64,000 bases of DNA from Thermus thermophilus (lineage in GTDB: Bacteria; Deinococcota; Deinococci; Deinococcales; Thermaceae): assembly GCF_019974155.1 (NCBI RefSeq), contig NZ_AP025158.1:186001-250000 (forward strand). The letters run 5' to 3'. The translations under genes and the position numbers were made by a program. The notes below the pieces were generated by a model. It saw nothing but the letters and a program-made list of their open reading frames with translations. It was not told where the DNA came from and did no database searches. The stretch's first letter is position 1. Each line of letters opens with the position of its first letter. Below, one piece after another: positions 8,279-17,800 of the stretch.

Positions 8279-9214
8279 CTAGGGGGTCCGCAGGGAGTTG
8301 AGGAGGATGTAGGCCACCACCACCACCCAGAGGAGGAGGAGGAGGGCGTCCCGCCACCCCACCCGCTCCCCCTTGGGGGCGGGCTCCAGGACCTGGGTGG
8401 GGAGCTCCTCGGGCCCCTCCCCCACCTGGAGGCGGACGGGTTCCCCTTTGGCGGCCTCCAGGGGGAGGGCGTAGGGCCGGGGGCGCTCCGGCAGGGCCTC
8501 GGGGACCCGGACCACGGCCACGCTCACGTTGTCCGGGCCGCCCCACTCGTTGGCCAGGGCCACGAGGCGCTCCGCCGCCTCGGCGGGGGGAAAGTGGGCC
8601 AGGACCTCCTTGAGGGCCCTTTCCTCCAGGACCCCGGAAAGCCCGTCGGTGCAGAGGAGGAAGGTGTCCCCCGGGCGGAGCTTGAGCCCGAGGAGGTCCA
8701 CCCGGGCCTGGGGGAAGGAGCCCAGGGCGTTGGTGATGACGTTGCGCCAGCGGTGCGTCCTCGCCTCCTCGGGGGAGAGGAGGCCCTGCCGCACCCTTTC
8801 CGCCACCCAGGAGTGGTCCTCCGTGAGCTGGTGGAGGTTCCCCTCCCTGAGCAAATAGGCCCGGGAGTCCCCCACGTGGGCCACCAGGGCGTAGGGCAGG
8901 TCCAGGACGAGGACGGTGCAGGTGGTGCCCATCCCCCGGTTCTCCGGGCGCTGGGCCTCCCGGTGGATCCTCCCGTTGGCCTCCTCCAGGGCCTCCAGGA
9001 GGTCCTTGGGGGAAGGGGGTTCCTCCCGGGAAAGCCTCGCCAGGACGGTCTCCACGGCGAGCCTCGAGGCCACCTCCCCCGTCCGGTGCCCTCCCATGCC
9101 GTCGGCCACCACGTAGACCCCGCCCCAGGGGGTGGCCTCCCCGCCCACCGCGTCCTCGTTCTTGGGGCGCTTGAGGCCGGGGTGGGTCTTCAGGGCGGCC
9201 TCGAGGCGGTCCAT
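8279..9214 (-). CDS. PP2C-family Ser/Thr protein phosphatase with C-terminal membrane anchor
   Basis: A 311-residue metal-dependent phosphatase. The PP2C motifs are in order: 'RPKNEDAVGG' near residue 20, 'VVADGMGGHRTGEVAS' near 35-50, 'HVGDSRAYLLREG', 'LCTDGLSGVL' and 'GGPDNVSVAVV', which give the aspartates for two metal ions. After a proline-rich linker comes one hydrophobic segment ('ALLLLLWVVVVAYILL') at the extreme C-terminus, so the enzyme is likely tail-anchored with the catalytic domain in the cytoplasm. A partner Ser/Thr kinase is not in this window. It lies 9 bp after the LysR gene. Confidence 0.92.
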   Translation of the reverse strand: MDRLEAALKTHPGLKRPKNEDAVGGEATPWGGVYVVADGMGGHRTGEVASRLAVETVLARLSREEPPSPKDLLEALEEANGRIHREAQRPENRGMGTTCTVLVLDLPYALVAHVGDSRAYLLREGNLHQLTEDHSWVAERVRQGLLSPEEARTHRWRNVITNALGSFPQARVDLLGLKLRPGDTFLLCTDGLSGVLEERALKEVLAHFPPAEAAERLVALANEWGGPDNVSVAVVRVPEALPERPRPYALPLEAAKGEPVRLQVGEGPEELPTQVLEPAPKGERVGWRDALLLLLWVVVVAYILLNSLRTP

Positions 9215-9223
9215 GGGGGCATT

Positions 9224-10081
9224 CTACAGGGCGAGGGCGCGGAGGAGCCGGCGCACCTCCTCCAGCCTGGGCGGGGGCGGGCGCCGGGCGTAGATGAGGG
9301 CCACCTCGAGGGCGGCCTCCTCCTCCAGGGGCCTCAGGACCACCCCGGGGTGGGGGTAAACCCGGTAGGGGGCGAGGGTGAGGTGGACCCCGAGGCCTGC
9401 GGCCACCAAGCTCACCGCCTGGGAGAAGCGGGCCACCTCCCGGACCACCTTGGGGGCGAAGCCCGCCCGGCGGAAGACCTCCATGAAGGCCTCGTAAAGG
9501 GGGGGAAGGAAGTCTTTGGGAAGGAGGAGGAAGGGCTCTTCCTTCAGGGCCCGAAGGGGCACCCGCGCTCTAGGGGCCAGGGGGTGGGTCTCGGGCAGGG
9601 CCACCACGATGGGCACCCGGAGGAGGGGCTCCTTCGCCACCTCCGGGTCCTCCACCTTGAGCCCCGCGAGGCCGTAGTCCAGGCGCCCCTCCTTGAGGGC
9701 CCGGACCTGCTCGGGAGTGTGCATCTCCAGAACCTCCACCGCCTGGCCGAGCCCCCGGCGCAGGTGGTCCAGGAGGGGCATGAGGTCGGGGAGGAGGTTT
9801 TCCGGCACCCCGAAGCGGAGGGCCTCCTGCCCCGCCCGCCGGACCGCCTCCTTGAGGGCCTCCAGCTCCTTGAGGAGCCGCGCCCCTTCCCGGCGGAGCA
9901 GATCCCCCGCCGGGGTCAGGCGGAAAGGGCGCCTTTCCAGAAGGCGCACCCCGAGCTCCCGCTCCAGGGCCTGGATCCTCTGGGTGAGGGCGGGCTGGGA
10001 GAGGTAAAGGCGCTCTGCGGCCTTGTGGAAGCTCTTTTCCTCCGCCAGGACCAGGAAGGCCTTGAGGCGGCGCGGGTCCAT
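9224..10081 (-). CDS. LysR-family transcriptional regulator
   Basis: A 285-residue regulator with the LysR winged helix-turn-helix at the N-terminus ('[20 protein letters not shown]' then '[16 protein letters not shown]') and a two-lobe effector domain after it. It is divergent from aceE. The 106 bp between contains TGATAA-7-TTATCA, a LysR-type palindrome overlapping this start codon, so autoregulation is likely; control of aceEF is possible but unproven. The effector is unknown. It heads the unit with the phosphatase and ndk. Confidence 0.9.
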   Translation of the reverse strand: MDPRRLKAFLVLAEEKSFHKAAERLYLSQPALTQRIQALERELGVRLLERRPFRLTPAGDLLRREGARLLKELEALKEAVRRAGQEALRFGVPENLLPDLMPLLDHLRRGLGQAVEVLEMHTPEQVRALKEGRLDYGLAGLKVEDPEVAKEPLLRVPIVVALPETHPLAPRARVPLRALKEEPFLLLPKDFLPPLYEAFMEVFRRAGFAPKVVREVARFSQAVSLVAAGLGVHLTLAPYRVYPHPGVVLRPLEEEAALEVALIYARRPPPPRLEEVRRLLRALAL

Positions 10082-10099
10082 GATAAAAAGATCTTATCA
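10081..10099. promoter_or_regulatory. Candidate LysR operator
   Basis: The perfect inverted repeat TGATAA (10081-10086) / TTATCA (10094-10099) has the T-N11-A form of LysR-type binding boxes and touches the regulator's own start codon. Confidence 0.5.
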
Positions 10100-10187
10100 A
10101 AACCGCGGCGAAGGTCTTATTGGACGCGGGGACCCCCTCGAGGGCAAACTGGTCTTGGGAAGGTGTAGTGTAGCTTTGGAGGAGGCC

Positions 10188-12905
10188 ATGACGGAAAAGG
10201 AGCTGAAGGCGGCCTTCCAGGCCCTCTCGCCCGAGGAGAAGGCCCGCTTCCTAGAGGCCGAGAACCGGGAGTGGCTGGAGTCCTTGGAGTACGTCCTCAA
10301 GGTGGAGGGCCCCGAGCGGGTGGAGGAGCTCTTACGCCTTCTGGACGAGTACCTCTTCCGCCATGGGGTCTACCCCGCAAACCGCCTCTCCACCCCCTAC
10401 CTCAACACCCTCCCCAAGGAGAAGGAGCCCCCTTACCCCGGGGACCTGGAGCTGGAGCGCCGCATCGCCAACATCCTCCGCTGGAACGTGGCCATGATGG
10501 TCACTCGGGCCAACAAGAAGGCGGACGGGATCGGGGGGCACATCGCCACCTACGCCTCCATCGCCGAGCTTTACGAGGTGGGCTTCAACCACTTCTTCCG
10601 CGGGCCGGAGGCGGGGCTGGACCGGGACCTCGTCTTCTTCCAGGGCCACGCCTCCCCCGGGAACTACGCCCGGGCCTTTCTGGAAGGGCGGCTTAAGGAG
10701 GAGGACCTGGAGAACTTCCGCCGCGAGGTCCACCCTCCGGTGCCGGGGGGCCGGGGGCTTTCCAGCTACCCCCACCCTTGGCTCATGCCCGACTTTTGGG
10801 AGTTCCCCACGGTCTCCATGGGCCTAGGCCCCATCCAGGCCATCTACCAGGCGCGCTTCATGCGTTACCTCGAGGACCGGGGCCTCAAGCCCAAAAGCTC
10901 CGCCAAGGTCTGGGCCTTCCTGGGGGACGGGGAGCACGACGAGCCCGAGACGGTGGGGGCGCTTCACCTTGCCGCCCGGGAGGGGCTGGACAACCTCATC
11001 TTCGTGGTGAACTGCAACCTCCAGCGCCTGGACGGCCCCGTGCGGGGCAACTCCAAGGTCATCCAGGAGCTGGAAAGGCTCTATCGGGGCGCGGGCTGGC
11101 ACGTGATCAAGGTGGTCTGGGGCTCGGCCTGGGACAGGCTCCTCGCCAAGGATAAGGAGGGCCACCTCCTCCGCCGCTTTGAGGCCCTGGTGGACGGGGA
11201 GAGCCAGCGCTACGCCGCCTTCGGGGGCAAGGAGCTGAGGGAGCGCTTCTTCAACACCCCCGAGCTCAAGAAGCTCATTGAAGGCATGACGGATGAGGAG
11301 CTCACCGAGCTCACCCGCTCCCGGGGCGGCCACGACTTGGCGAAGATCTACGCCGCCTACAAGGCCGCGGTGGAGCACAAGGGAAGCCCCGTGGTCATCC
11401 TCGCCCGGACCATCAAGGGCTACGGGATGGGCCCCACGGTCATGGCCAAGAACGTGGCCCACCAGGTGAAGAAGCTCACCGAGGAGGACCTGAAGGAGGC
11501 GAGGCGCTTCCTCGGCATCCCCATCCCCGAGGAGAAGCTTTCCGAGCTCCCCTACTACCATCCGGGGCCGGACTCCCCCGAGGTCCGCTACCTGCTGGAA
11601 AGGCGGAAGGCCCTGGGCGGCTTCGTGCCCGAAAGGCGGGTGCGCTTCAAGGGGGGCCTCGAGGTCCCGGACGAGGAGTTCTTCCGGGAGTTCTACGAGG
11701 GCTCGGGGGGGCGGGAGATCTCCACCACCATGGCCTTCGTGCGGATCCTCGCCAAGCTCCTCCGCCACCCCAAGATCGGCAAATACATCGTCCCCATCGT
11801 CCCCGACGAGGCCCGCACCTTCGGCATGGAGGCCCTGATCGCCCAGGTGGGCGTCTACTCCCCAAAGGGGCAGCTCTACATCCCCGTGGACGCGGGCACC
11901 CTCACCGCCTACAAGGAGAGCCAAAAGGGGCAGATCCTGGAGGAGGGGATCACCGAGGCCGGGGCCATGGCCGAGTTCATCGCCGCGGGGACCGCCTACG
12001 CCCACTGGGGCATCCCCACCATCCCCTTCTTCATCACCTACTCCATGTTCGGCCTGCAGCGGATCGGGGACCTGGTCTGGGCCGCCGCCGACCAGCGCGC
12101 CCGGGGCTTCTTCCTCGGGGCCACGGCGGGGCGCACCACCCTGGCGGGGGAGGGCCTCCAACACCAGGACGGCCAAAGCCACGTCTACGCCCTGGCCGCC
12201 CCCAACCTCCTCGCCTACGATCCCGCCTTCGCCTACGAGTTCGCCGTGATCCTGGAGGACGGCCTCCGCCGCATGTACGGCCGGGGGGAGGACGTCTTCT
12301 ACTACATCACCATTGAGAACGAGAACTACGTCCACCCCCCCATGCCCGAGCCCCGGGAGAAGGTCAAGGAGGGGATCCTAAAAGGGCTTTACCTCTTCCG
12401 GGAAGGGGAGGGCAAAGGCCCCAGGGTGCAGCTTTTCGGCACCGGGCCCATCCTCAACGAGGCCCTGAAGGCCCAGGAGCTCTTGGTCCAGTACGGCGTG
12501 GTGGCGGACGTTTGGAGCGCCACCAGCTACAAGGCCCTCTACATGGACGCCGTTGAGGCGGAGCGGGAGGCCCGCCTTTTGGGCAAGGCCCGCAGGCCCT
12601 ACGTGGTGGAGGCCCTCGAGGGCCACGAGGGGCCCGTGGTGGCCGCCACCGACTACCTGAAGGCCCTGCCCAACCTCATCCGGGGGTACCTGGACCGGCC
12701 CTTCGCCGCCCTCGGCACGGACGGCTTCGGCCGCTCCGACACCCGGGAGGCCCTTAGGGACTTCTTTGAGGTGGACGCCCGGCACATCGCTTACACCGCC
12801 TTGGCCCTACTCCACGGGGAGGGCAAGGTGACGAAGAGGACCCTGAACCAGGCGAGGAAGGACCTGGGCCTTAAGCTGGAGGAGGTGCCGCCCCACCGGC
12901 GGTAG
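10188..12905 (+). CDS. aceE: Pyruvate dehydrogenase E1 component, homodimeric type
   Basis: It decarboxylates pyruvate with thiamine diphosphate and passes the acetyl group to the lipoyl arm of E2. The protein has 905 residues, the single-chain type, not the alpha/beta type. The thiamine-binding motif starts with GDG at about residue 246 ('[20 protein letters not shown]') and ends at '[12 protein letters not shown]'. '[18 protein letters not shown]' near residue 105 is the usual E1p active-site region. The start is the ATG at 10188 after GGAGGAGG; an in-frame extension to 10023 is antisense to the LysR gene. aceF follows after 9 bp. Confidence 0.96.
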   Translation: MTEKELKAAFQALSPEEKARFLEAENREWLESLEYVLKVEGPERVEELLRLLDEYLFRHGVYPANRLSTPYLNTLPKEKEPPYPGDLELERRIANILRWNVAMMVTRANKKADGIGGHIATYASIAELYEVGFNHFFRGPEAGLDRDLVFFQGHASPGNYARAFLEGRLKEEDLENFRREVHPPVPGGRGLSSYPHPWLMPDFWEFPTVSMGLGPIQAIYQARFMRYLEDRGLKPKSSAKVWAFLGDGEHDEPETVGALHLAAREGLDNLIFVVNCNLQRLDGPVRGNSKVIQELERLYRGAGWHVIKVVWGSAWDRLLAKDKEGHLLRRFEALVDGESQRYAAFGGKELRERFFNTPELKKLIEGMTDEELTELTRSRGGHDLAKIYAAYKAAVEHKGSPVVILARTIKGYGMGPTVMAKNVAHQVKKLTEEDLKEARRFLGIPIPEEKLSELPYYHPGPDSPEVRYLLERRKALGGFVPERRVRFKGGLEVPDEEFFREFYEGSGGREISTTMAFVRILAKLLRHPKIGKYIVPIVPDEARTFGMEALIAQVGVYSPKGQLYIPVDAGTLTAYKESQKGQILEEGITEAGAMAEFIAAGTAYAHWGIPTIPFFITYSMFGLQRIGDLVWAAADQRARGFFLGATAGRTTLAGEGLQHQDGQSHVYALAAPNLLAYDPAFAYEFAVILEDGLRRMYGRGEDVFYYITIENENYVHPPMPEPREKVKEGILKGLYLFREGEGKGPRVQLFGTGPILNEALKAQELLVQYGVVADVWSATSYKALYMDAVEAEREARLLGKARRPYVVEALEGHEGPVVAATDYLKALPNLIRGYLDRPFAALGTDGFGRSDTREALRDFFEVDARHIAYTALALLHGEGKVTKRTLNQARKDLGLKLEEVPPHRR

Positions 12906-12914
12906 GGGGAGAGC

Positions 12915-14153
12915 ATGGAGGTCAAGCTACCCGAACTCGGCGACAACGTCACGCAGGCCACCGTGGTGGGTGTCCTGGTGAAGGAGGGGGACCGGGTGGA
13001 GCCGGGCCAGCCCCTTCTGGAGCTGGAGACGGACAAGGCGGTGGTGGAGGTGCCCGCGGAGGCGGGCGGGGTGGTGAAGCGGGTCCTGGTCAAGGTGGGG
13101 GACGAGGTGCGCCCCGGGCAGCCCTTCCTGGAGCTCGCCGAGGCCGAGGGTGGGGCGGAAACGCCTCCCCTTAGGGCGGAGGAAGGGCCGGAAGCGCCCG
13201 CTCCCAAGGCCGAGGAGGTGCCCCAGGCGCCCCGTCCCGCCCCCCAGGAGGCGCCCTCCGAGCGCCGCCTCATCCCCGCCGCCCCTTCCATAAGGCGGCT
13301 CGCCCGGGAGCTCGGGGTGGACCTCGCCCGGCTCCAGGGCACGGGGCTTGCCGGGCGCATCACCGAGGAGGACGTGCGCCGGGCGGCGGGCCTTGGGGAG
13401 GCGGCCAAGGCGGCCCCCGCGCCCAGGCTTCCCGACTTCGGCAAGTGGGGCCCCGTGCGCCGGGAGCCCATGAGCGGGGTGCGCAAGGCCACGGTGCGCT
13501 CCATGAGCCAGGCCTGGGCCCAGGTGCCCATGGTCACCCACTTTGACGAGGCGGACATCACTGAGCTGGAGGCCTTGCGCAAGCAGTACGCCAAGAAGGC
13601 CGAGGAGAAGGGCTTCCGCCTCACCCTCACCGCCTTCCTCCTCAAGGCGTTGGCCCTCACCCTGAGGGCCTTCCCCAAGTTCAACGCCTCCTTGGACGTG
13701 GAGGCCCAGGAGGTCATCTACAAGGACTACATCCACATCGGGGTGGCGGTGGAGACGCCCCATGGCCTCCTGGTCCCCGTGATCCGGGACGTGGACAAGA
13801 AGGGGGTCTTGCGCCTGGCGGAGGAGCTTCAGGAGGTCTCCCAAAGGGCCCGGGAGCGGAAGCTCGCCCCCGAGGAGATGCAGGGGGCCACCTTCAGCCT
13901 CTCCAATTTGGGGGGAATCGGCGGCACCGGCTTCACCCCCATCGTCAACTGGCCGGAGGTGGCCATCCTGGGCGTCTCCCGCTCCCAGATGAAGCCCCTT
14001 TGGGACCCCGAGAAGGAGGCCTTCGTGCCCCGGCTCGTGATGCCCTTCAGCCTCACCTACGACCACCGCCTGATTGACGGGGCCGACGCCGCCCGTTTCT
14101 GCCGCCATCTGGCGGGGATTTTGGAGGACCCCCTGGGCCTCGCCCTAGCCTAG
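12915..14153 (+). CDS. aceF: Pyruvate dehydrogenase E2, dihydrolipoamide acetyltransferase
   Basis: It takes the acetyl group from E1 and transfers it to CoA. The 412 residues hold one lipoyl domain (1-75) with the lipoylated lysine K41 in '[11 protein letters not shown]', an Ala/Pro/Glu linker (76-118), a peripheral-subunit-binding domain (about 120-158, '[21 protein letters not shown]') and the catalytic domain ending in the DHRxxDG motif at 383-389. Many E2 proteins carry two or three lipoyl domains; this has one. E3 is not nearby. The last 9 bp overlap the convergent gene. Confidence 0.96.
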   Translation: MEVKLPELGDNVTQATVVGVLVKEGDRVEPGQPLLELETDKAVVEVPAEAGGVVKRVLVKVGDEVRPGQPFLELAEAEGGAETPPLRAEEGPEAPAPKAEEVPQAPRPAPQEAPSERRLIPAAPSIRRLARELGVDLARLQGTGLAGRITEEDVRRAAGLGEAAKAAPAPRLPDFGKWGPVRREPMSGVRKATVRSMSQAWAQVPMVTHFDEADITELEALRKQYAKKAEEKGFRLTLTAFLLKALALTLRAFPKFNASLDVEAQEVIYKDYIHIGVAVETPHGLLVPVIRDVDKKGVLRLAEELQEVSQRARERKLAPEEMQGATFSLSNLGGIGGTGFTPIVNWPEVAILGVSRSQMKPLWDPEKEAFVPRLVMPFSLTYDHRLIDGADAARFCRHLAGILEDPLGLALA

Positions 14154-14708
14154 CCGGAGGAGGCGCTGGGGCGTGGCGATGAGGTCTACCCGCCTTTCCG
14201 GGGGCACGGGGAGGCGGGGGTAGACCATCACCGGGTGGGCCAGGGTGGCGAAGGGGGCTTCTACCCGGAGCCAGCCCTGGGGGAAGCCGTACCCTTTGCC
14301 CACCCAGCCCCCCTCCTCGTCCACGGCCACGGCTCCGATGAGGACGAGGTCCGGCGGGGCCTCCTCCAAGGCCACCCGGACCCCGAAGCGGTAGGCCTCC
14401 CGCACCCGCTTAAGCTTCCTCGGGTCCAGGTCCTTGAGGAGGAGGAACGCCCCCGGGCGGTCGGGGTGGGGGAGGAGGAGCTCCTTTCCCTGGCGTAAGG
14501 CCTCCTCCCTTAGGGGCTTTAAGACGGCGTCCATCCCCGCGAGAACCCGCCTTGCCCCCTGGAACTCGGGGGTCTTGAGGAGCCTCTCGGCCGCCCTCCT
14601 GGCCCCCAGGAAGTTGGGGTGGTGGCCGTGGGGGGGCGTGGGGTGGAGGGCGAGGCCAAAGCGGGCCAGGGCGTTCCAGACCTCTTCCTGGAGCTCGCCC
14701 AGGGTCAT
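14145..14708 (-). CDS. 5-formyltetrahydrofolate cyclo-ligase-like protein (MTHFSD type)
   Basis: A 187-residue protein whose second half matches the 5-formyl-THF cyclo-ligase fold: '[20 protein letters not shown]' then 'GYGFPQGW', '[13 protein letters not shown]' and '[12 protein letters not shown]'. The glycine loop reads G-K-G-Y-G-F instead of the usual G-x-G-G-G-Y-Y-D, as in the MTHFSD-like branch whose activity is less certain. A folate or one-carbon role is therefore an inference. Its ATG overlaps the stop of the small antitoxin gene upstream, so the two are co-expressed. Confidence 0.7.
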   Translation of the reverse strand: MTLGELQEEVWNALARFGLALHPTPPHGHHPNFLGARRAAERLLKTPEFQGARRVLAGMDAVLKPLREEALRQGKELLLPHPDRPGAFLLLKDLDPRKLKRVREAYRFGVRVALEEAPPDLVLIGAVAVDEEGGWVGKGYGFPQGWLRVEAPFATLAHPVMVYPRLPVPPERRVDLIATPQRLLRLG

Positions 14709-14851
14709 GTTTCCCGGATGACCGCCTGCGGCCTGCCCCGCCCCTCCACCACGATCACTTCCCCTTCCTCCACCCGCCTCAGCGCCTCGCCGAAGTGGAC
14801 GCGGGCCTCGGTGGCGCTGAAGACGCGCTTGCGATGCATCATTTCATGCAT
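14705..14851 (-). CDS. Phd/YefM-type antitoxin, orphan and short
   Basis: A 48-residue protein from the ATG at 14849-14851. It has the Phd/YefM opening pattern: 'FSATEARVHFGEALRRVEEGE', cited in parts as FSATEARVHFGEALRRV, then 'VIVVEGRGRPQAVI', the small dimer that binds its own promoter and neutralises a partner toxin. It is shorter than usual (75-90 residues) and lacks most of the toxin-binding tail. No PIN or RelE-like toxin is adjacent; the next gene is folate-ligase-like and overlaps it by four bases. It may be a stand-alone repressor or a relic. Confidence 0.6.
   Translation of the reverse strand: MHEMMHRKRVFSATEARVHFGEALRRVEEGEVIVVEGRGRPQAVIRET
14834..14851. repeat. Paired ATGCAT sites over the antitoxin start
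   Basis: ATGCAT occurs at 14834-14839 and 14846-14851, 12 bp apart, giving both a direct repeat and the inverted repeat TGCAT-6-ATGCA over the start codons of the antitoxin gene. Confidence 0.4.
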
Positions 14852-14883
14852 TAGCTTAGCCGCCCCGGTCCCTCCCCGCAAGG

Positions 14884-14889
14884 TAAACT
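14884..14889 (+). promoter_or_regulatory. Leaderless -10 of dnaE
   Basis: TAAACT lies 7 nt before the dnaE ATG at 14897. There is no ribosome site and no -35 in register. Confidence 0.65.
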
Positions 14890-14896
14890 GGGGACC

Positions 14897-17800
14897 ATGG
14901 GCCGTAAACTCCGCTTCGCCCACCTCCACCAGCACACCCAGTTCTCCCTCCTGGATGGGGCGGCGAAGCTTTCCGACCTCCTCAAGTGGGTCAAGGAGAC
15001 CACCCCCGAGGACCCCGCCTTGGCCATGACCGACCACGGCAACCTCTTCGGGGCGGTGGAGTTCTACAAGAAGGCCACCGAAATGGGCATCAAGCCCATC
15101 CTGGGCTACGAGGCCTACGTGGCGGCGGAAAGCCGCTTTGACCGCAAGCGGGGCAAGGGCTTGGACGGGGGTTACTTCCACCTCACCCTCCTCGCCAAGG
15201 ACTTCACGGGGTACCAGAACCTGGTGCGCCTGGCGAGCCGAGCCTATTTGGAGGGCTTTTACGAAAAGCCCCGGATTGACCGGGAGATCTTGCGCGAGCA
15301 CGCCGAGGGCCTCATCGCCCTCTCGGGGTGCTTGGGGGCGGAGATCCCCCAGTTCATCCTTCAGGACCGCCTGGACCTGGCCGAGGCCCGGCTCAACGAG
15401 TACCTCTCCATCTTCGGCGACCGCTTCTTCATAGAGATCCAGAACCACGGCCTTCCCGAGCAGAGGAAGGTGAACGAGGTCCTGAAGGAGTTCGCCCGCA
15501 AGTACGGCCTGGGGATGGTGGCCACCAACGACGGCCACTACGTACGCAAGGAGGACGCCCGGGCCCATGAGGTCCTCCTCGCCATCCAGTCCAAGAGCAC
15601 CCTGGACGACCCCGGGCGCTGGCGCTTCCCCTGCGACGAGTTCTACGTGAAGACCCCCGAGGAGATGCGGGCCATGCTCCCCGAGGAGGAGTGGGGGGAC
15701 GAGCCCTTTGACAACACCGTGGAGATCGCCCGCATGTGCAACGTGGACCTCCCCATCGGGGACAAGATGGTCTACCGCATTCCCCGCTTCCCCCTCCCCG
15801 AGGGGCGGACCGAGGCCCAGTACCTCATGGAGCTCACCTTCAAGGGGCTCCTTCGCCGCTACCCGGACCGGATCACCGAGGGCTTCTACCGGGAAGTCTT
15901 CCGCCTTTTGGGGAAGCTTCCCCCCCATGGGGACGGGGAGGCCTTGGCCGAGGCCCTGGCCCGGGTGGAGCGGGAGGCCTGGGAAGGGCTCATGAAGGCC
16001 CTTCCCCCCTTGGAGGGGGTGCGGGAGTGGACGGCGGAGGCCATCCTCCACCGGGCCCTTTACGAGCTTTCCGTGATAGAGCGCATGGGGTTTCCCGGCT
16101 ACTTCCTCATCGTACAGGACTACATCAACTGGGCCCGGAGAAACGGCGTCTCCGTGGGGCCCGGCCGGGGGAGCGCCGCCGGGAGCCTGGTGGCCTACGC
16201 CGTGGGGATCACCAACATTGACCCCTTGCGCTTCGGCCTCCTCTTTGAGCGCTTCCTGAACCCCGAGAGGGTTTCCATGCCCGACATTGACACCGACTTC
16301 TCCGACCGGGAGCGGGACCGGGTGATCCAGTACGTGCGGGAGCGCTACGGCGAGGACAAGGTGGCCCAGATCGGCACCCTGGGAAGCCTCGCCTCCAAGG
16401 CCGCCCTCAAGGACGTGGCCCGGGTCTACGGCATCCCCCACAAGAAGGCGGAGGAGCTCGCCAAGCTCATCCCCGTGCAGTTCGGCAAGCCCAAGCCCCT
16501 TGCCGAGGCCATCCAGGTGGTGCCGGAGCTTAGGGCGGAGATGGAGAAGGACCCCAAGGTGCGGGAGGTCCTCGAGGTGGCCATGCGCCTGGAGGGCCTG
16601 AACCGCCACGCCTCCGTCCACGCCGCCGGGGTGGTGATCGCCGCCGAGCCCCTCACGGACCTCGTCCCCCTCATGCGCGACCAGGAGGGGCGGCCCGTCA
16701 CCCAGTACGACATGGGGGCGGTGGAGGCCTTGGGCCTTTTGAAGATGGACTTCCTGGGCCTCCGCACCCTCACCTTCCTGGACGAGGTCAAGCGCATCGT
16801 CAAGGCGTCCCAGGGGGTGGAGCTGGACTACGATGCCCTCCCCCTGGACGACCCCAAGACCTTCGCCCTCCTCTCCCGGGGGGAGACCAAGGGGGTTTTT
16901 CAGCTGGAGTCCGGGGGGATGACGGCCACGCTCCGCGGCCTCAAGCCGCGGCGCTTTGAGGACCTGATCGCCATCCTCTCCCTCTACCGCCCCGGGCCCA
17001 TGGAGCACATCCCCACCTACATCCGCCGCCACCACGGGCTGGAACCGGTGAGCTACAGCGAGTTTCCCCACGCCGAGAAGTACCTAAGGCCCATCCTGGA
17101 CGAGACCTACGGTATCCCCGTCTACCAGGAGCAGATCATGCAGATCGCCTCGGCCGTGGCGGGGTACTCCCTGGGCGAGGCGGACCTGCTCAGGAGGGCC
17201 ATGGGGAAGAAGCGGGTGGAAGAAATGCAGAAGCACCGGGAGCGCTTCGTCCGGGGGGCCAAGGAAAGGGGCGTGCCCGAGGAGGAGGCGAACCGCCTCT
17301 TTGACATGCTGGAGGCCTTCGCCAACTATGGCTTCAACAAGTGCCTCCCCGCCCGGGCCCGGGTGGTGGACTGGCGCACCGGGAGGGTGGTGCGCGTGGG
17401 GGAGATCGTCCGGGGCGAGGTGGAGGGGGTCTGGGTGGTTTCCCTGGACGAGGCCCGCCTCCGCCTGGTGCCGCGGCCCGTGGTGGCGGCCTTTCCAAGC
17501 GGAAAGGCCCAGGTCTATGCCCTCCGCACCGCCACGGGTAGGGTCTTGGAGGCCACGGCCAACCACCCGGTCTACACCCCTCGAGGGTGGCGGCCCCTGG
17601 GGGCCTTGGCCCCGGGGGACTACGTGGCCCTGCCCCGCCACCTGCCCTACCGGCCTTCGGCCCACCTCGAGGCCCACGAGCTGGACCTTTTGGGCTTCGC
17701 CCTGGCCGAGGGGAACCTCCGCCACCCCTCTGGCTTCTACCTCTACACCTCCTCGGAGGAGGAGCTCGCCGCCATGGAGGAGGCTTTGCGGGCCTTCCCC

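Noticed and set aside
10023-10187. N-terminal extension of aceE
   Set aside because: Crosses the divergent regulator's start and its operator; the ATG at 10188 has a good ribosome site.
14852-17071. A 700-codon open frame on the minus strand opposite dnaE
   Set aside because: It is the in-frame 5' extension of the antitoxin frame, made open by high third-position GC; composition is low-complexity (many His, Gly, Leu, Glu) and it mirrors a conserved gene.
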